64,000 nt of DNA. Origin: Flavobacterium sp. ALD4 (GTDB taxonomy: Bacteria; Bacteroidota; Bacteroidia; Flavobacteriales; Flavobacteriaceae). The stretch spans positions 992,001 through 1,056,000 of the forward strand of contig NZ_PJBJ01000030.1 of the NCBI RefSeq assembly GCF_002836475.1, given 5' to 3'. This document shows positions 34,004 to 42,604 of the stretch, piece by piece (position 1 is the first letter of the stretch; every line of letters starts with the position of its first letter). Made by a program: the position numbers and the translations under genes. The notes under the pieces were generated by a model that was not told the origin of the DNA, did not search any database, and worked only from the letters and a program-made list of their open reading frames with translations.

Positions 34004-35974
34004 CTAAAATTCAAAATCGTTATTGATTGTCAAAGAGTCAACAACTATTGAGTCCTGCACTTTTAATCTGAGATATGATTTAGCGGGACCTGAAATCAGC
34101 ATATGCTGCGATTTGTAAATCGTATCGTCAATATTTAGGAGCCCTCTTTTAGTCATGATTTTCGTTAAAAAGGATTCCTGTTTAGCTGCAAATTCTCTTA
34201 ACTTGCCATAGTTATTAAACTGATACATGAATTTTCTTGGGCTAGGGATGATTCGAGCCAAAAACAAGCATTCGTTAAAAGTTAATTCAGAAGGGCTTTT
34301 CTGGAAGTAGAAACGGCTTGCTTCACCTATTCCGTATACATTGGGTCCCCATTCAATAATATTAAAATATACTTCAAGCATGCGTTCTTTGCTGACGATG
34401 CGGTTGTTTTCCAAAATATAAACCAACAAGATTTCCTCCAGTTTTCGAGATACCGTTTTTTCGCGGGTAAGGAAAACATTTTTTATCAATTGCATGCTGA
34501 TGGTACTAGCACCGCGCGAGAACTTTTTTGTTTCTATGTTTTTGACAATAGATTGTTTGAACGCTTCATTTATAAACCCATGATGGGAGAAGAAAGAAGG
34601 GTCTTCTGTAGTTAAAACACATTTTTTTAAGTAAGGAGAAATTTGGTCTGTCGGCGTGTAATTTGGATTAGACGAGCCTACTAAAATTGGCCGTTGCAGG
34701 ATATTTTTTATAATTGCCCTATAGACGAATTCCCCGTTCAGTTTGGTGAGATTTGCTTCTCCGTATTTTGTTATTTTTAATTTTTCCTTTTTTAAATTGC
34801 TGTCAAAAACCAGTTGCTCGGGTTTGTTTTTATTGAATTTAAAATCCAGTTTGTAATCAAAGGTTCCCTCGGCCTTCATCCCTTGAAAATGGGTGAACAA
34901 CCCATCAGGGAGAGAGGATATAAAATCCTGGGCTTTCATTTTAGGAATAATCACTTTGAGTTTGTAAATAGTGTCGGCTTCCGTATCATATAAAATATAG
35001 GGGCGTAATTTAATCTGATTGAATTGTACTGCGGAACTGCTATCTATTGATATGAAATCAGAGCCAAGTAAGAAACGATAGTCAAATCGCGCATTTTTGA
35101 TTACAACATCTTTGCTGGCTATTTTTGGATGGTTTATCCTAAAGTTTGTGATCGACGTGAAGCCATCAATATGCAATTCATCTCCGCTCTTGTCGATATT
35201 GTCAATATTTAACCGAATCGAATCAAAGCTGGACTTTAAATTATAACGCTCGTCAAAATACGGCACTTTGATGGCTCCAGTATCTTTATTAAAGATTCGG
35301 ATATCTGCTTTTTTATTTCTTGGATCTGCGAAACCGCTAATTTCCCAACGCTGGGCAAAAGTATTGGTTTGGACATTTATCGAAGTTTCAAGCTTTTTAT
35401 CAAAAAGCACTAATTTTTTAATGTCGATTGTTGCTTTTTTACCATTATCATCCAGTTTGAATTGCAGGTTTTCGACGCTCATATCAGTTGGAATCAAGTT
35501 TAATGCTTTCGAAATAATTCTATAAGCAAAAGCGGCATACTCTCTTTTTTCATTGGTAGTTGATTCGTCATCATCTTTCTTTAGGAATGCGGCGAAATTT
35601 TTCACATTTCCTTTCTGTATGAGTTGTACCATTCCGTTTTTAATTTCCAGGGTACCCAGTTGAACATCGCCGAACAGCAAATACCAAAAATTAATACTAG
35701 TTTTCATTTTTTGGATTTTAAAGAGGGTATCTGCATTTTTAGGAACAAAAGTGATTTCAGTCAGGCTGATTCCTGAAAAACCGTCAAAAGAGGCTTTTTT
35801 TATGGACAAATCACTGTTGTATTTCTGCTCAATTTTAGTTGAAGCTTTTTCGATTGCTTGCTGTAAAATAGAATCTCTAAAAACAAAAAAAACGATTGCG
35901 ATTAGTGTTAAGAATACCATAAGCACTTTCAGGAGTAAAATTATCTTTTGGTTTCCGGTTTTCATGAATGGCAT
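34004..35974 (-). CDS. AsmA-like domain fused to GT51 transglycosylase domain
   Basis: A 656-residue envelope protein. After an N-terminal membrane anchor (about residues 10-33) comes a long region with AsmA/DUF748-like beta features (SFDGFSGISLTEITFVPKN, about 40-440). The C-terminal part (about 450-620) is a GT51 peptidoglycan glycosyltransferase domain with TTEDPSFFSHHGF (catalytic Glu motif 1), FSRGASTISMQLIKN (motif 2), RKLEEILLVYILE (motif 3) and the YFNIIEWGPNVYGIGEAS region. No transpeptidase domain follows. It probably polymerises lipid II or a related glycan; the role of the front domain is unknown. Confidence 0.85.
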   Translation of the reverse strand: MPFMKTGNQKIILLLKVLMVFLTLIAIVFFVFRDSILQQAIEKASTKIEQKYNSDLSIKKASFDGFSGISLTEITFVPKNADTLFKIQKMKTSINFWYLLFGDVQLGTLEIKNGMVQLIQKGNVKNFAAFLKKDDDESTTNEKREYAAFAYRIISKALNLIPTDMSVENLQFKLDDNGKKATIDIKKLVLFDKKLETSINVQTNTFAQRWEISGFADPRNKKADIRIFNKDTGAIKVPYFDERYNLKSSFDSIRLNIDNIDKSGDELHIDGFTSITNFRINHPKIASKDVVIKNARFDYRFLLGSDFISIDSSSAVQFNQIKLRPYILYDTEADTIYKLKVIIPKMKAQDFISSLPDGLFTHFQGMKAEGTFDYKLDFKFNKNKPEQLVFDSNLKKEKLKITKYGEANLTKLNGEFVYRAIIKNILQRPILVGSSNPNYTPTDQISPYLKKCVLTTEDPSFFSHHGFINEAFKQSIVKNIETKKFSRGASTISMQLIKNVFLTREKTVSRKLEEILLVYILENNRIVSKERMLEVYFNIIEWGPNVYGIGEASRFYFQKSPSELTFNECLFLARIIPSPRKFMYQFNNYGKLREFAAKQESFLTKIMTKRGLLNIDDTIYKSQHMLISGPAKSYLRLKVQDSIVVDSLTINNDFEF

Positions 35975-36080
35975 GATAGTTTAAGAATCGATTGAGAAGC
36001 AAATTTAAAAGAATATCTGCTAATCTTTTTTTTAAACTGAAATAGTTAGTTTGGAGAGCTTGATTTTTTGTTTTGAGCAA

Positions 36081-36114
36081 AAAAAACTACAATAGTTGCG
36101 TATTGTAGTTTTTG
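36081..36114. terminator. Hairpin terminator between minus-strand genes
   Basis: A perfect 13-base stem (36082-36094 with 36101-36113, core ACTACAAT / ATTGTAGT, loop GTTGCG) ending in A- and T-runs on each side, so usable on both strands. It lies 157 bases past the eRF1-like gene stop. Confidence 0.85.
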
Positions 36115-36270
36115 AAACGTGGGATATATTATGGTTTAAAATAAGGCTAAATCTTTAATATAAATGGCATTATACCGATTATTTATTCAATATCGCGCAA
36201 TTAAACTCAGACTATTTTCATGCTATATCGGCATTACACCATAAATTTAAGTACTAATAAACAACTATAA

Positions 36271-36690
36271 CTAGGGTTGTTTGTGATCGTAGAATTTTTT
36301 TACTTTTGCTATAATCTGATTAGAAGTCATACTGTCCGCTGTTTCAACAGATTTTAGTTTGCTAGCAATAGTTGATTTTTCAGCATTTATTTTTTGTTCC
36401 AATTTAGTTTTAGTTTCAGCAGGACCAAAAATGTAAAGCTCGTCAGAACCATTAACGTTAGATATAATATCTTTTAAATAGTTATTGATTTGATGTTTTT
36501 TTCTTTCGTCAAAGGATTTTTGTGAGTCCATGTGCTGACCTCCAAAAAAACTTCCTTTGTCACCCTCTTTATCGTGATAGACTCTATTCTCAAGATCAGA
36601 TTGGATTTCACTAACCGCTTCTTTTCCGTCTTCAAGAGTTACAATGATTGCTTTTGTTGAGTCAATCCAAATGCCTGTTTGCTTTTTCAT
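36271..36690 (-). CDS. eRF1-like / host-attachment-type small protein
   Basis: A 139-residue soluble protein. It opens with a beta strand MKKQTGIWIDSTKAIIVTLEDG, has a variable Gly-rich loop (GSFFGGQHMDSQ) and then a helix and strand ELYIFGPAETKTKLEQKI, the pattern of bacterial archaeo-eukaryotic release-factor-like (BaeRF) and "host attachment" proteins. Those families have an RNase-H-like fold and are thought to bind ribosomes or nucleic acid, but none is well understood. It stands alone. Assignment rests on motif layout only. Confidence 0.5.
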   Translation of the reverse strand: MKKQTGIWIDSTKAIIVTLEDGKEAVSEIQSDLENRVYHDKEGDKGSFFGGQHMDSQKSFDERKKHQINNYLKDIISNVNGSDELYIFGPAETKTKLEQKINAEKSTIASKLKSVETADSMTSNQIIAKVKKFYDHKQP

Positions 36691-36907
36691 GTTTTATACG
36701 TTTGATAGTGTTATTAATTATAGTAGAGAGTTCTGATTTTATTAGGAAAACGATTTTGAACGCGAGTTCTAAAATTGCTTTTAAATTGATAGATTCAAAC
36801 CCTTGCTTTATAAAAATACGAAATAAATTAGGGATAGCATAAAAATTAACATGTAAATAACTAAAGGTCAATGTGAAGAGAGTACTGCTGTTGTACTAGT
36901 TCCGCTT

Positions 36908-37033
36908 TTATATTCGAATTATTTTTACCCAAGTAGCCTGATGACTAAATCCTCTGATTTTACCTGCTGTAGGAATTGTCCTGACTACGTCCCCGTTCCA
37001 ATTAATAGCTGGGATAGCCAAAATGGATACTGT
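36908..37033 (-). pseudogene. Possible C-terminal gene remnant
   Basis: A minus-strand frame ending at 36908 reads AIPAINWNGDVVRTIPTAG then KIRGFSHQATWVKIIRI and stop. Its amino-acid mix is that of a real folded protein's end, unlike the surrounding AT-rich DNA. There is no start codon, and a stop lies about 47 codons upstream, so only a tail remains. I do not recognise the family. The rest of 36691-37199 shows nothing recognisable. Confidence 0.3.
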
Positions 37034-37199
37034 ATTATAAAGTATATAAAATTAAAAAGTTGTAATTTTAACTTGTTATACAAAAGAGAGTTGTTGCAGT
37101 GGAAAGTTTTTTAAATTCACTTGTTTTTTGTCATAGAATGCACAGTAGGGTTTACAGCATAAATTAGCTGTAAGCTCTTATTATTTCGAACAAAACGAT

Positions 37200-37424
37200 A
37201 TGTTAAAGACTATTAATATTATGGCTACTAAATCATTTAGAGAAAAAACCATAGCGAATAAAGCATCTGATAATTGGTGTTCTATAAATAATGGGGTTAA
37301 GTATTATGCTTTTATTTTAGTTGATTATAAACCTTGTTGGGAATCTTTTTATTTTGATGAAAAAGGAGGAATTAATAATTTAAATTTATTTAGTAATGAA
37401 GATGAAGTCTTAGATTATTTGTAG
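37200..37424 (+). CDS. Small hypothetical protein (74 aa)
   Basis: A frame of 74 codons, or 67 if the second ATG (MATKSFREK, 37221) is used. The sequence has a basic N-terminal part and a structured-looking middle (YYAFILVDYKPCWESFYFDEKGG) with an acidic end EDEVLDYL. The balanced composition suggests coding rather than noise. No family is recognised and no promoter was identified. Confidence 0.42.
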   Translation: MLKTINIMATKSFREKTIANKASDNWCSINNGVKYYAFILVDYKPCWESFYFDEKGGINNLNLFSNEDEVLDYL

Positions 37425-37621
37425 AAGCAAATAGAAAGAATGATGTTGCTATATAAGTGGAATAAATAAGCCATAACGTTCTTGATATGGTTAGAGCTAT
37501 CAGCGGTGTCGCTTATAAAAGAAATAGGATTAGATTGCTGGGTGAGGTATTCTTTGAGTATAAGATTGATTTAACTTTTTAGCGAATTATCTTCTCGAAT
37601 TTATGGGTTTGCGTGTGGGAT

Positions 37622-37700
37622 AGAAGCGAAAATCCTTTTTTATCTCGCCATTTTGGGGTGAGATAAAAAAGATTGTAGCGAATAGTCCGACCCACTTTTT
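37622..37700 (-). repeat. Family A hairpin repeat copy 2 / radA terminator
   Basis: A 14-base stem (37636-37649 with 37657-37670, TTTTTTATCTC / GAGATAAAAAA plus a GCC/GGT extension) flanked by AGAAGCGAAAATCC and TGTAGCGAATAGTCCGACCC. In reverse orientation the borders match the repeat at 18810. It lies about 60-90 bases past the radA stop and probably terminates it. The remainder of 37425-37760 holds only a 31-codon frame at 37487 (MVRAISGVAYKRN...) of doubtful value. Confidence 0.55.
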
Positions 37701-37760
37701 TTGTTGGTCACGTCCAAAGTAGTATTGCATTTATCATAAAAGTGTTGGGTTTAAATTATT

Positions 37761-39122
37761 TTACCCAAACAGCATGCTGGCCACATCTTCTATTTTTGCC
37801 ACAAGTTGAATTTTTATTCCAGTATTTTTCAATGTGATTTTATTGTATTTTGACACGAAAATAGTCGAGAAACCCAGTTTCTCCGCCTCTTGAATGCGTT
37901 GATCTACTCGGTTCACGGGACGGATTTCTCCTGATAATCCTACTTCTCCCGCAAAACAAAAACCTTTATTAACCGGAATGTCTTCATTAGAGGATAAAAT
38001 GGCTGCCACGACCGCTAAATCGATAGCCGGGTCGTCTACGCTGATTCCGCCCGTGATGTTTAAAAAAACGTCTTTGGCTCCTAAACGGAAACCGGCTCTT
38101 TTTTCCAGAACAGCCAAAATCATATTCAGCCGTTTGGCATTGTAACCTGTTGTGCTGCGCTGTGGTGTGCCGTAAACTGCCGTACTGACTAATGATTGTA
38201 TCTCAATCATTAATGGGCGCATGCCTTCCAGAGTAGAAGCAATGGCCGTACCAGAGAGCTCTTCGTCTTTATGCGAAATTAAAATCTCCGATGGATTCGA
38301 GACTTCACGCAGTCCGCTTCCAAGCATTTCATAAATTCCAATTTCAGCCGTAGAGCCGAAACGATTTTTTAGGGATCGTAAAATGCGGTAGACATGGTTT
38401 CGATCTCCTTCAAATTGTAAAACAGTGTCGACCATGTGTTCCAATATTTTGGGTCCGGCAATGTTTCCGTCTTTGGTAATATGACCAATCAGAATAACGG
38501 GAATATTCGTTTCTTTAGCAAATTTGATTAGCTCGGCAGTGGTCTCTCGGATTTGGGAAATACTACCTGCTGTAGACTCAATATAATCGGTATGAAGTGT
38601 TTGAATTGAATCAATGATTACAATTTCGGGGGCAATAGCTTCAATTTGTTTAAAGATATTTTGCGTTTTAGTTTCGGTAAGGATATAGCAGTTGTCACTT
38701 GTTGTGGTGATTCTTTCTGCTCTCATTTTTATCTGTTTTTGGCTTTCTTCGCCAGAAACATATAAAGTTTTGTAGGGTAATTTCAGTGAGATTTGAAGCA
38801 AGAGCGTACTTTTTCCTATTCCGGGTTCACCGCCTAATAATATTAAGGATCCGGGAACGATACCGCCTCCAAGCACTCTGTTTAATTCAGAGTCAGTAGT
38901 GTCCATACGGATTTCCTGGGTAGAATCGATTTCATTTATTTTTAATGGCTTGGGTGCTTTACTTGTCACGGTTGCTTCACTTTTCCAGGCCACTTTTTCT
39001 TGTTTTTGGATAATTTCCTCGGCGATAGTGTTCCATTCCTTACAGGAGTTACACTGCCCTTGCCATTTGGCATATTGAGCTCCACAATTCTGGCAGAAAA
39101 AAGAAGTTTTTATTTTCGACAT
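37761..39122 (-). CDS. radA: DNA repair protein RadA
   Basis: A 453-residue RecA-related ATPase that drives branch migration of recombination intermediates. The N-terminal zinc finger is CQNCGAQYAKWQGQCNSC, the Walker A motif GGEPGIGKSTLLLQ (about residues 95-108), the RadA-specific motif LKNRFGSTAEIG, and the C-terminal Lon-like domain (about 290-453) has DVFLNITGGISVDDPAIDLA. The ATG shares one base with the stop of the esterase-like gene upstream (TAATG), so the two are translationally coupled. Confidence 0.96.
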   Translation of the reverse strand: MSKIKTSFFCQNCGAQYAKWQGQCNSCKEWNTIAEEIIQKQEKVAWKSEATVTSKAPKPLKINEIDSTQEIRMDTTDSELNRVLGGGIVPGSLILLGGEPGIGKSTLLLQISLKLPYKTLYVSGEESQKQIKMRAERITTTSDNCYILTETKTQNIFKQIEAIAPEIVIIDSIQTLHTDYIESTAGSISQIRETTAELIKFAKETNIPVILIGHITKDGNIAGPKILEHMVDTVLQFEGDRNHVYRILRSLKNRFGSTAEIGIYEMLGSGLREVSNPSEILISHKDEELSGTAIASTLEGMRPLMIEIQSLVSTAVYGTPQRSTTGYNAKRLNMILAVLEKRAGFRLGAKDVFLNITGGISVDDPAIDLAVVAAILSSNEDIPVNKGFCFAGEVGLSGEIRPVNRVDQRIQEAEKLGFSTIFVSKYNKITLKNTGIKIQLVAKIEDVASMLFG

Positions 39123-40264
39123 TATTTTTTTTGTGTTAAACCGTTCATGCTGTCATATTTATCAAACATCATGTCTTTTGTTAAATTACCGATCTCCTCT
39201 AATTGAGATGCTCGTTGGTATTTGCTGGCTGCTCTTTTAGCATCGCCCATTTTCTCGTACATTAAGCCCAATTGATAAGAGGCTAACATTGATTTCGGAT
39301 AGTTTTTATCGGCAATTTCTGCTAGTTTGTCTAACTCATCATAAGCATTGTTTTTTAGAATCGCAGCTTCAATTGCTTTAAAGTCATTTAGTCTGACTGG
39401 AATTGTCAGACCTAGTTTGTCTGATATCAGATCATATTTTTTTATGAGGTAGTCGACATATCCACTTTGAAGAGTTACAATTTGATCTGTAAATTCAGAG
39501 GAAGAAATGGGTTTGTAGGAGTCGAAAATTTGATATAATGCACTAGGAATCGAATATAGCACTAGGGAATAATGAGAGGCATTATGAAACTCATCATACT
39601 TATAATCAATATCTGAATTAGTAATCATCTTTATGTTGGCGTCTAAGTTTTTTATCGGTTCGCGAAGCTGCCTGATATCGCCATCAGCGGATGATTGATA
39701 GTAAAAAACAGCTTTTTTTGATTTCGCAAGTTTTTCCGGAATTCGAGTTTCCATTTCTGGAGTTAATTCGGGGCTTAAAGAGATGTAGGCATTAAATAGT
39801 GGGCTATCCTTATAGAGGAAAAAATTCAAAAAACCTGCTGTTGTATCATGTCCAGCAATAATTCTAAATGGTGCGGTACGGTATTTTTTTTCAATGTAGG
39901 GCAATAATTCTCCGCCAATAAATTCAAAAAAAGCAGCTCCTTTTCCGGACGGCAAGCCATTGTCTTTATTATATTTGCAGTCCTCCATTCGATTATTTCT
40001 TTGATTTATACCAATAACAATGGTTTCAGGTAAATCATCCCAATAACATCCATAGTCCAAGGCGCCATAAAAAGGATCAAATAAGTAATCGCCATCCAAT
40101 AATATAAGTAAAGGGTATTTTTTAGTTGGATTTTGGTCATATGTGGAAGGTAAGCCAATGGTTATTTCTCGAGTTTCTCCCAGCTTGTTTGAAATAAATG
40201 ATTCTGTAGTTTTTTGAGAAAACATAGAAAAAGTAAAGAAGAGCAATAGGAGTAGCTGTTTCAT
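39122..40264 (-). CDS. Esterase-like alpha/beta-hydrolase with TPR tail, nucleophile missing
   Basis: A 380-residue secreted protein: signal peptide 1-16 (MKQLLLLLFFTFSMFS), an esterase-D/Fes-type alpha/beta-hydrolase domain (about 25-270; YPLLILLDGDYLF, VIGINQRNNRMEDC) and a TPR-like tail (about 310-375). At the nucleophile elbow, where the family has GHSxGG, this protein has AGHDTTAGF, with Asp in place of Ser. The catalytic His region (EFHNASHYS) is kept. It may therefore be an inactive binding protein. It is coupled to radA by a one-base overlap. Confidence 0.85.
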   Translation of the reverse strand: MKQLLLLLFFTFSMFSQKTTESFISNKLGETREITIGLPSTYDQNPTKKYPLLILLDGDYLFDPFYGALDYGCYWDDLPETIVIGINQRNNRMEDCKYNKDNGLPSGKGAAFFEFIGGELLPYIEKKYRTAPFRIIAGHDTTAGFLNFFLYKDSPLFNAYISLSPELTPEMETRIPEKLAKSKKAVFYYQSSADGDIRQLREPIKNLDANIKMITNSDIDYKYDEFHNASHYSLVLYSIPSALYQIFDSYKPISSSEFTDQIVTLQSGYVDYLIKKYDLISDKLGLTIPVRLNDFKAIEAAILKNNAYDELDKLAEIADKNYPKSMLASYQLGLMYEKMGDAKRAASKYQRASQLEEIGNLTKDMMFDKYDSMNGLTQKK

Positions 40265-40453
40265 GATTTAGACTTATTTAAAAAATTAATTTCATTCTAA
40301 ATGGAGTAGCAATATAATGCTTTATTTACTTTAATGGAAAAATAGGATACCTAAAACAGTTTCATGTTGAAAATAGAATTTCAGCCCGTATAAAAAACGG
40401 ACATAGGCTTCAAGATACTGTCGTAAGTTGAGGAAAAACTAGTTTTCTATGAT

Positions 40454-40804
40454 TTAAGTTAAAGAATTGTCGTTTTCATTTGGAAAAATAATCCAGGGCT
40501 TGAACGTTTTTGCTTCTTCAAACTCTAAGGTAGCGTAGGAGATAATAATGATAATATCATCTTTTTGAACTTTTCTTGCCGCAGGTCCATTTAGAGTGAT
40601 TTCACCTGAATTGCGCGCTCCTTTTATGGCATAAGTTTCAAAGCGTTCGCCATTGTTAATGTTGACAATGGAAACTTTTTCACCTTCAATGATATTTGAG
40701 GCTTCTAACAGATTTTCATCAATAGTAATACTGCCGATATAATTTAAGTCGGCTCCGGTTACTTTTACCCGGTGAATTTTTGATTTTAATACTTGGATTT
40801 GCAT
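40454..40804 (-). CDS. panD: Aspartate 1-decarboxylase
   Basis: A 116-residue pyruvoyl enzyme that makes beta-alanine for pantothenate and CoA. The self-cleavage site is Gly24-Ser25 in NYIGSITID, after which Ser25 becomes the pyruvoyl group. [19 protein letters not shown] and [14 protein letters not shown] ending ([13 protein letters not shown]) are typical. It follows panC by 14 bases and the two form an operon supplying both pantothenate precursors. Confidence 0.96.
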   Translation of the reverse strand: MQIQVLKSKIHRVKVTGADLNYIGSITIDENLLEASNIIEGEKVSIVNINNGERFETYAIKGARNSGEITLNGPAARKVQKDDIIIIISYATLEFEEAKTFKPWIIFPNENDNSLT

Positions 40805-40818
40805 GCTACAAAAGTAAA

Positions 40819-41667
40819 TTAATTTAATGAAATGGTATCGATCAATCTTATGTTATTCACGGTAACTGCTATAAAAGCGCGGTATTTTTTAGTACTGCTT
40901 TTTCTTAAACAAGGTCTAAGTGTTGTTTCATCTGCAATTTGAAAATACTCTAACTCAAATGAAGTACTTGCACTGAATGATTTCTCTACCCATTGCGTTA
41001 CGGCCGTGGCACTATTTGTTTTAAATTTTTCTTTTGCGTGATTCAATGTTTTTAAAATTAAAGACCCGTCTGCTCTTTGCTGAGCTGTCAATCGCTCATT
41101 TCTGGAGCTCATTGCGAGACCATTGGACTCTCTGAAAATAGCGCATCCAATCACATTGACCTCAAGTTTATTTTTTTTGACCATCTTTTTCACAATTTGT
41201 AACTGCTGGAAATCTTTTTCTCCAAAATAAGCATTTGTAGGGGTTACAATTTCGAAAAGACGTTTTACAATTGTTCCTACTCCGTCAAAATGACCTGGTC
41301 TGAACTTTCCTTCCATTTGATTTTCTAATCCGTCAAAATCGAATGCTTGGGATAGTACTTTTCCGTCGTAGATATCATCTACAGAGGGGGCATATAAAAC
41401 AATATCAGTACTTAGTCCGTTTATTTTTGCTATGTCTGCTTCTAAGGTTCTTGGATATTTTGATAAATCCTCAGAGTTATTAAACTGAGTAGGATTTACA
41501 AAGATGCTAACCACGGTAGTGTCATTCTCTGCTAATGACTGTTGCATTAAGGAAAGGTGTCCTTGATGTAATGCACCCATCGTGGGAACGAAACCAATAG
41601 TAGAATTTTGGGTCTTAATAGATTTCAAATAGTCTATCAAAGCTGCTTTTCCATAGAAAATAGGCAT
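40819..41667 (-). CDS. panC: Pantothenate synthetase
   Basis: A 282-residue enzyme that joins pantoate and beta-alanine with ATP. Motifs are [15 protein letters not shown] (HIGH-like), [27 protein letters not shown] and AMSSRNERL (KMSKS-like). I choose ATG 41667 (MPIFYGK), which gives the usual 282 residues. The upstream ATG at 41697 lies inside an exact -7 element (TATGTTTG, 41691-41698), so it would be at or before the transcript start and could not be used. Confidence 0.95.
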   Translation of the reverse strand: MPIFYGKAALIDYLKSIKTQNSTIGFVPTMGALHQGHLSLMQQSLAENDTTVVSIFVNPTQFNNSEDLSKYPRTLEADIAKINGLSTDIVLYAPSVDDIYDGKVLSQAFDFDGLENQMEGKFRPGHFDGVGTIVKRLFEIVTPTNAYFGEKDFQQLQIVKKMVKKNKLEVNVIGCAIFRESNGLAMSSRNERLTAQQRADGSLILKTLNHAKEKFKTNSATAVTQWVEKSFSASTSFELEYFQIADETTLRPCLRKSSTKKYRAFIAVTVNNIRLIDTISLN

Positions 41668-41690
41668 GGTTCTTTTATTTAAATTTAGTG

Positions 41691-41698
41691 CAAACATA
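41691..41698 (-). promoter_or_regulatory. -7 element of panC-panD
   Basis: TATGTTTG on the minus strand matches TAnnTTTG exactly. It contains the ATG of the longest panC frame, which argues that panC starts at 41667. The divergent element at 41730 serves the opposite strand. Confidence 0.6.
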
Positions 41699-41729
41699 AT
41701 ATATTAGTTAATAACTGCATAAATTTTTG

Positions 41730-41737
41730 TAATTTTG
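41730..41737 (+). promoter_or_regulatory. -7 element of the starch-synthase-like gene
   Basis: TAATTTTG matches TAnnTTTG exactly, followed by GC, 38 bases before ATG 41776. With 41691 it forms a divergent promoter pair within 50 bases. Confidence 0.6.
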
Positions 41738-41775
41738 CGTGGTTTTTATTACCAACAATTTAAGCAAATTACAAT

Positions 41776-42588
41776 ATGAAAGATAAGAGGATATTATATG
41801 TATCATCTGAAGTGGTGCCTTACCTAGCTGAGAATGAGGTGTCTCTGATGTCTTACGACGTACCGAAGATGATCAATGATCAAGGAGGGCAAATCAGAAT
41901 TTTTATGCCGAGATATGGGAATATTAATGAGAGAAGACACCAATTACATGAAGTAATTAGGCTTTCGGGGATGAATTTGGTTGTGAATGACTTGGACATG
42001 CCCCTGATAATAAAGGTGGCTAGTATACCTAAAGAAAGGATTCAGGTTTACTTTATTGACAATGATGAATATTTTAAAAGGAAAGCGACATTTGCCGATG
42101 AAGAAGGAGTGATGTATGCAGATAATGATGAGCGTGCAATTTTCTTTGCAAAAGGAGTTGTTGAGACCGTGAAAAAACTGAATTGGGTTCCGGATATTAT
42201 TCATGTTCATGGCTGGATGGCTGCAATGTTGCCAATCTACATGAAACATTACTATAAAAATGAAGCGTTGTTTTCTGATACAAAAATTGTTACTTCAGTA
42301 TACAGTCAGTCATTTGAAGGGTCTTTAGATGCGGAAATGATTAATAAAATAAAATTGGACGGAGTTCCTTTAGATGCTATTTCTGATTTAGAAACGCCAG
42401 ATTATGAAAGCATTATAAAGGCGACTATCAAACATTCTGATGCTGTTATTATCGCTTCGGATAGTCTGTCTCCAAGTTTAACAAAATTTATAGAATCTTC
42501 AGGGAAACCTTTTTTACCTTTCGTCCCTAAAGATGAATTCACGGAAGCTTATACCGCTTTTTATCAAGAAAAGGTTCTATCAATTTAA
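41776..42588 (+). CDS. Starch/glycogen synthase N-terminal domain protein (GT5, truncated)
   Basis: A 270-residue protein matching only the N-terminal Rossmann domain of GT5 glycogen synthases (full enzymes are about 470-500 residues). RILYVSSEVVPYL, IRIFMPRYGNI, DIIHVHGWMAAMLP and KIVTSVYSQSF follow the family. The ADP-glucose motif KTGGL is replaced by ENEVS, and the C-terminal nucleotide-binding domain is absent, so glycogen synthesis is unlikely. The frame ends cleanly and the next gene follows, so this is not a recent truncation. It heads an operon with the DUF4270 lipoprotein and glmS. Confidence 0.85.
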   Translation: MKDKRILYVSSEVVPYLAENEVSLMSYDVPKMINDQGGQIRIFMPRYGNINERRHQLHEVIRLSGMNLVVNDLDMPLIIKVASIPKERIQVYFIDNDEYFKRKATFADEEGVMYADNDERAIFFAKGVVETVKKLNWVPDIIHVHGWMAAMLPIYMKHYYKNEALFSDTKIVTSVYSQSFEGSLDAEMINKIKLDGVPLDAISDLETPDYESIIKATIKHSDAVIIASDSLSPSLTKFIESSGKPFLPFVPKDEFTEAYTAFYQEKVLSI

Positions 42589-42604
42589 AATTTTATTAGC
42601 GAAT

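Noticed and set aside
37487..37582. 31-codon frame after the 74-residue hypothetical
   Set aside because: Has an ATG but no promoter, no recognised similarity and ends near a repeat; too weak to call as a gene.
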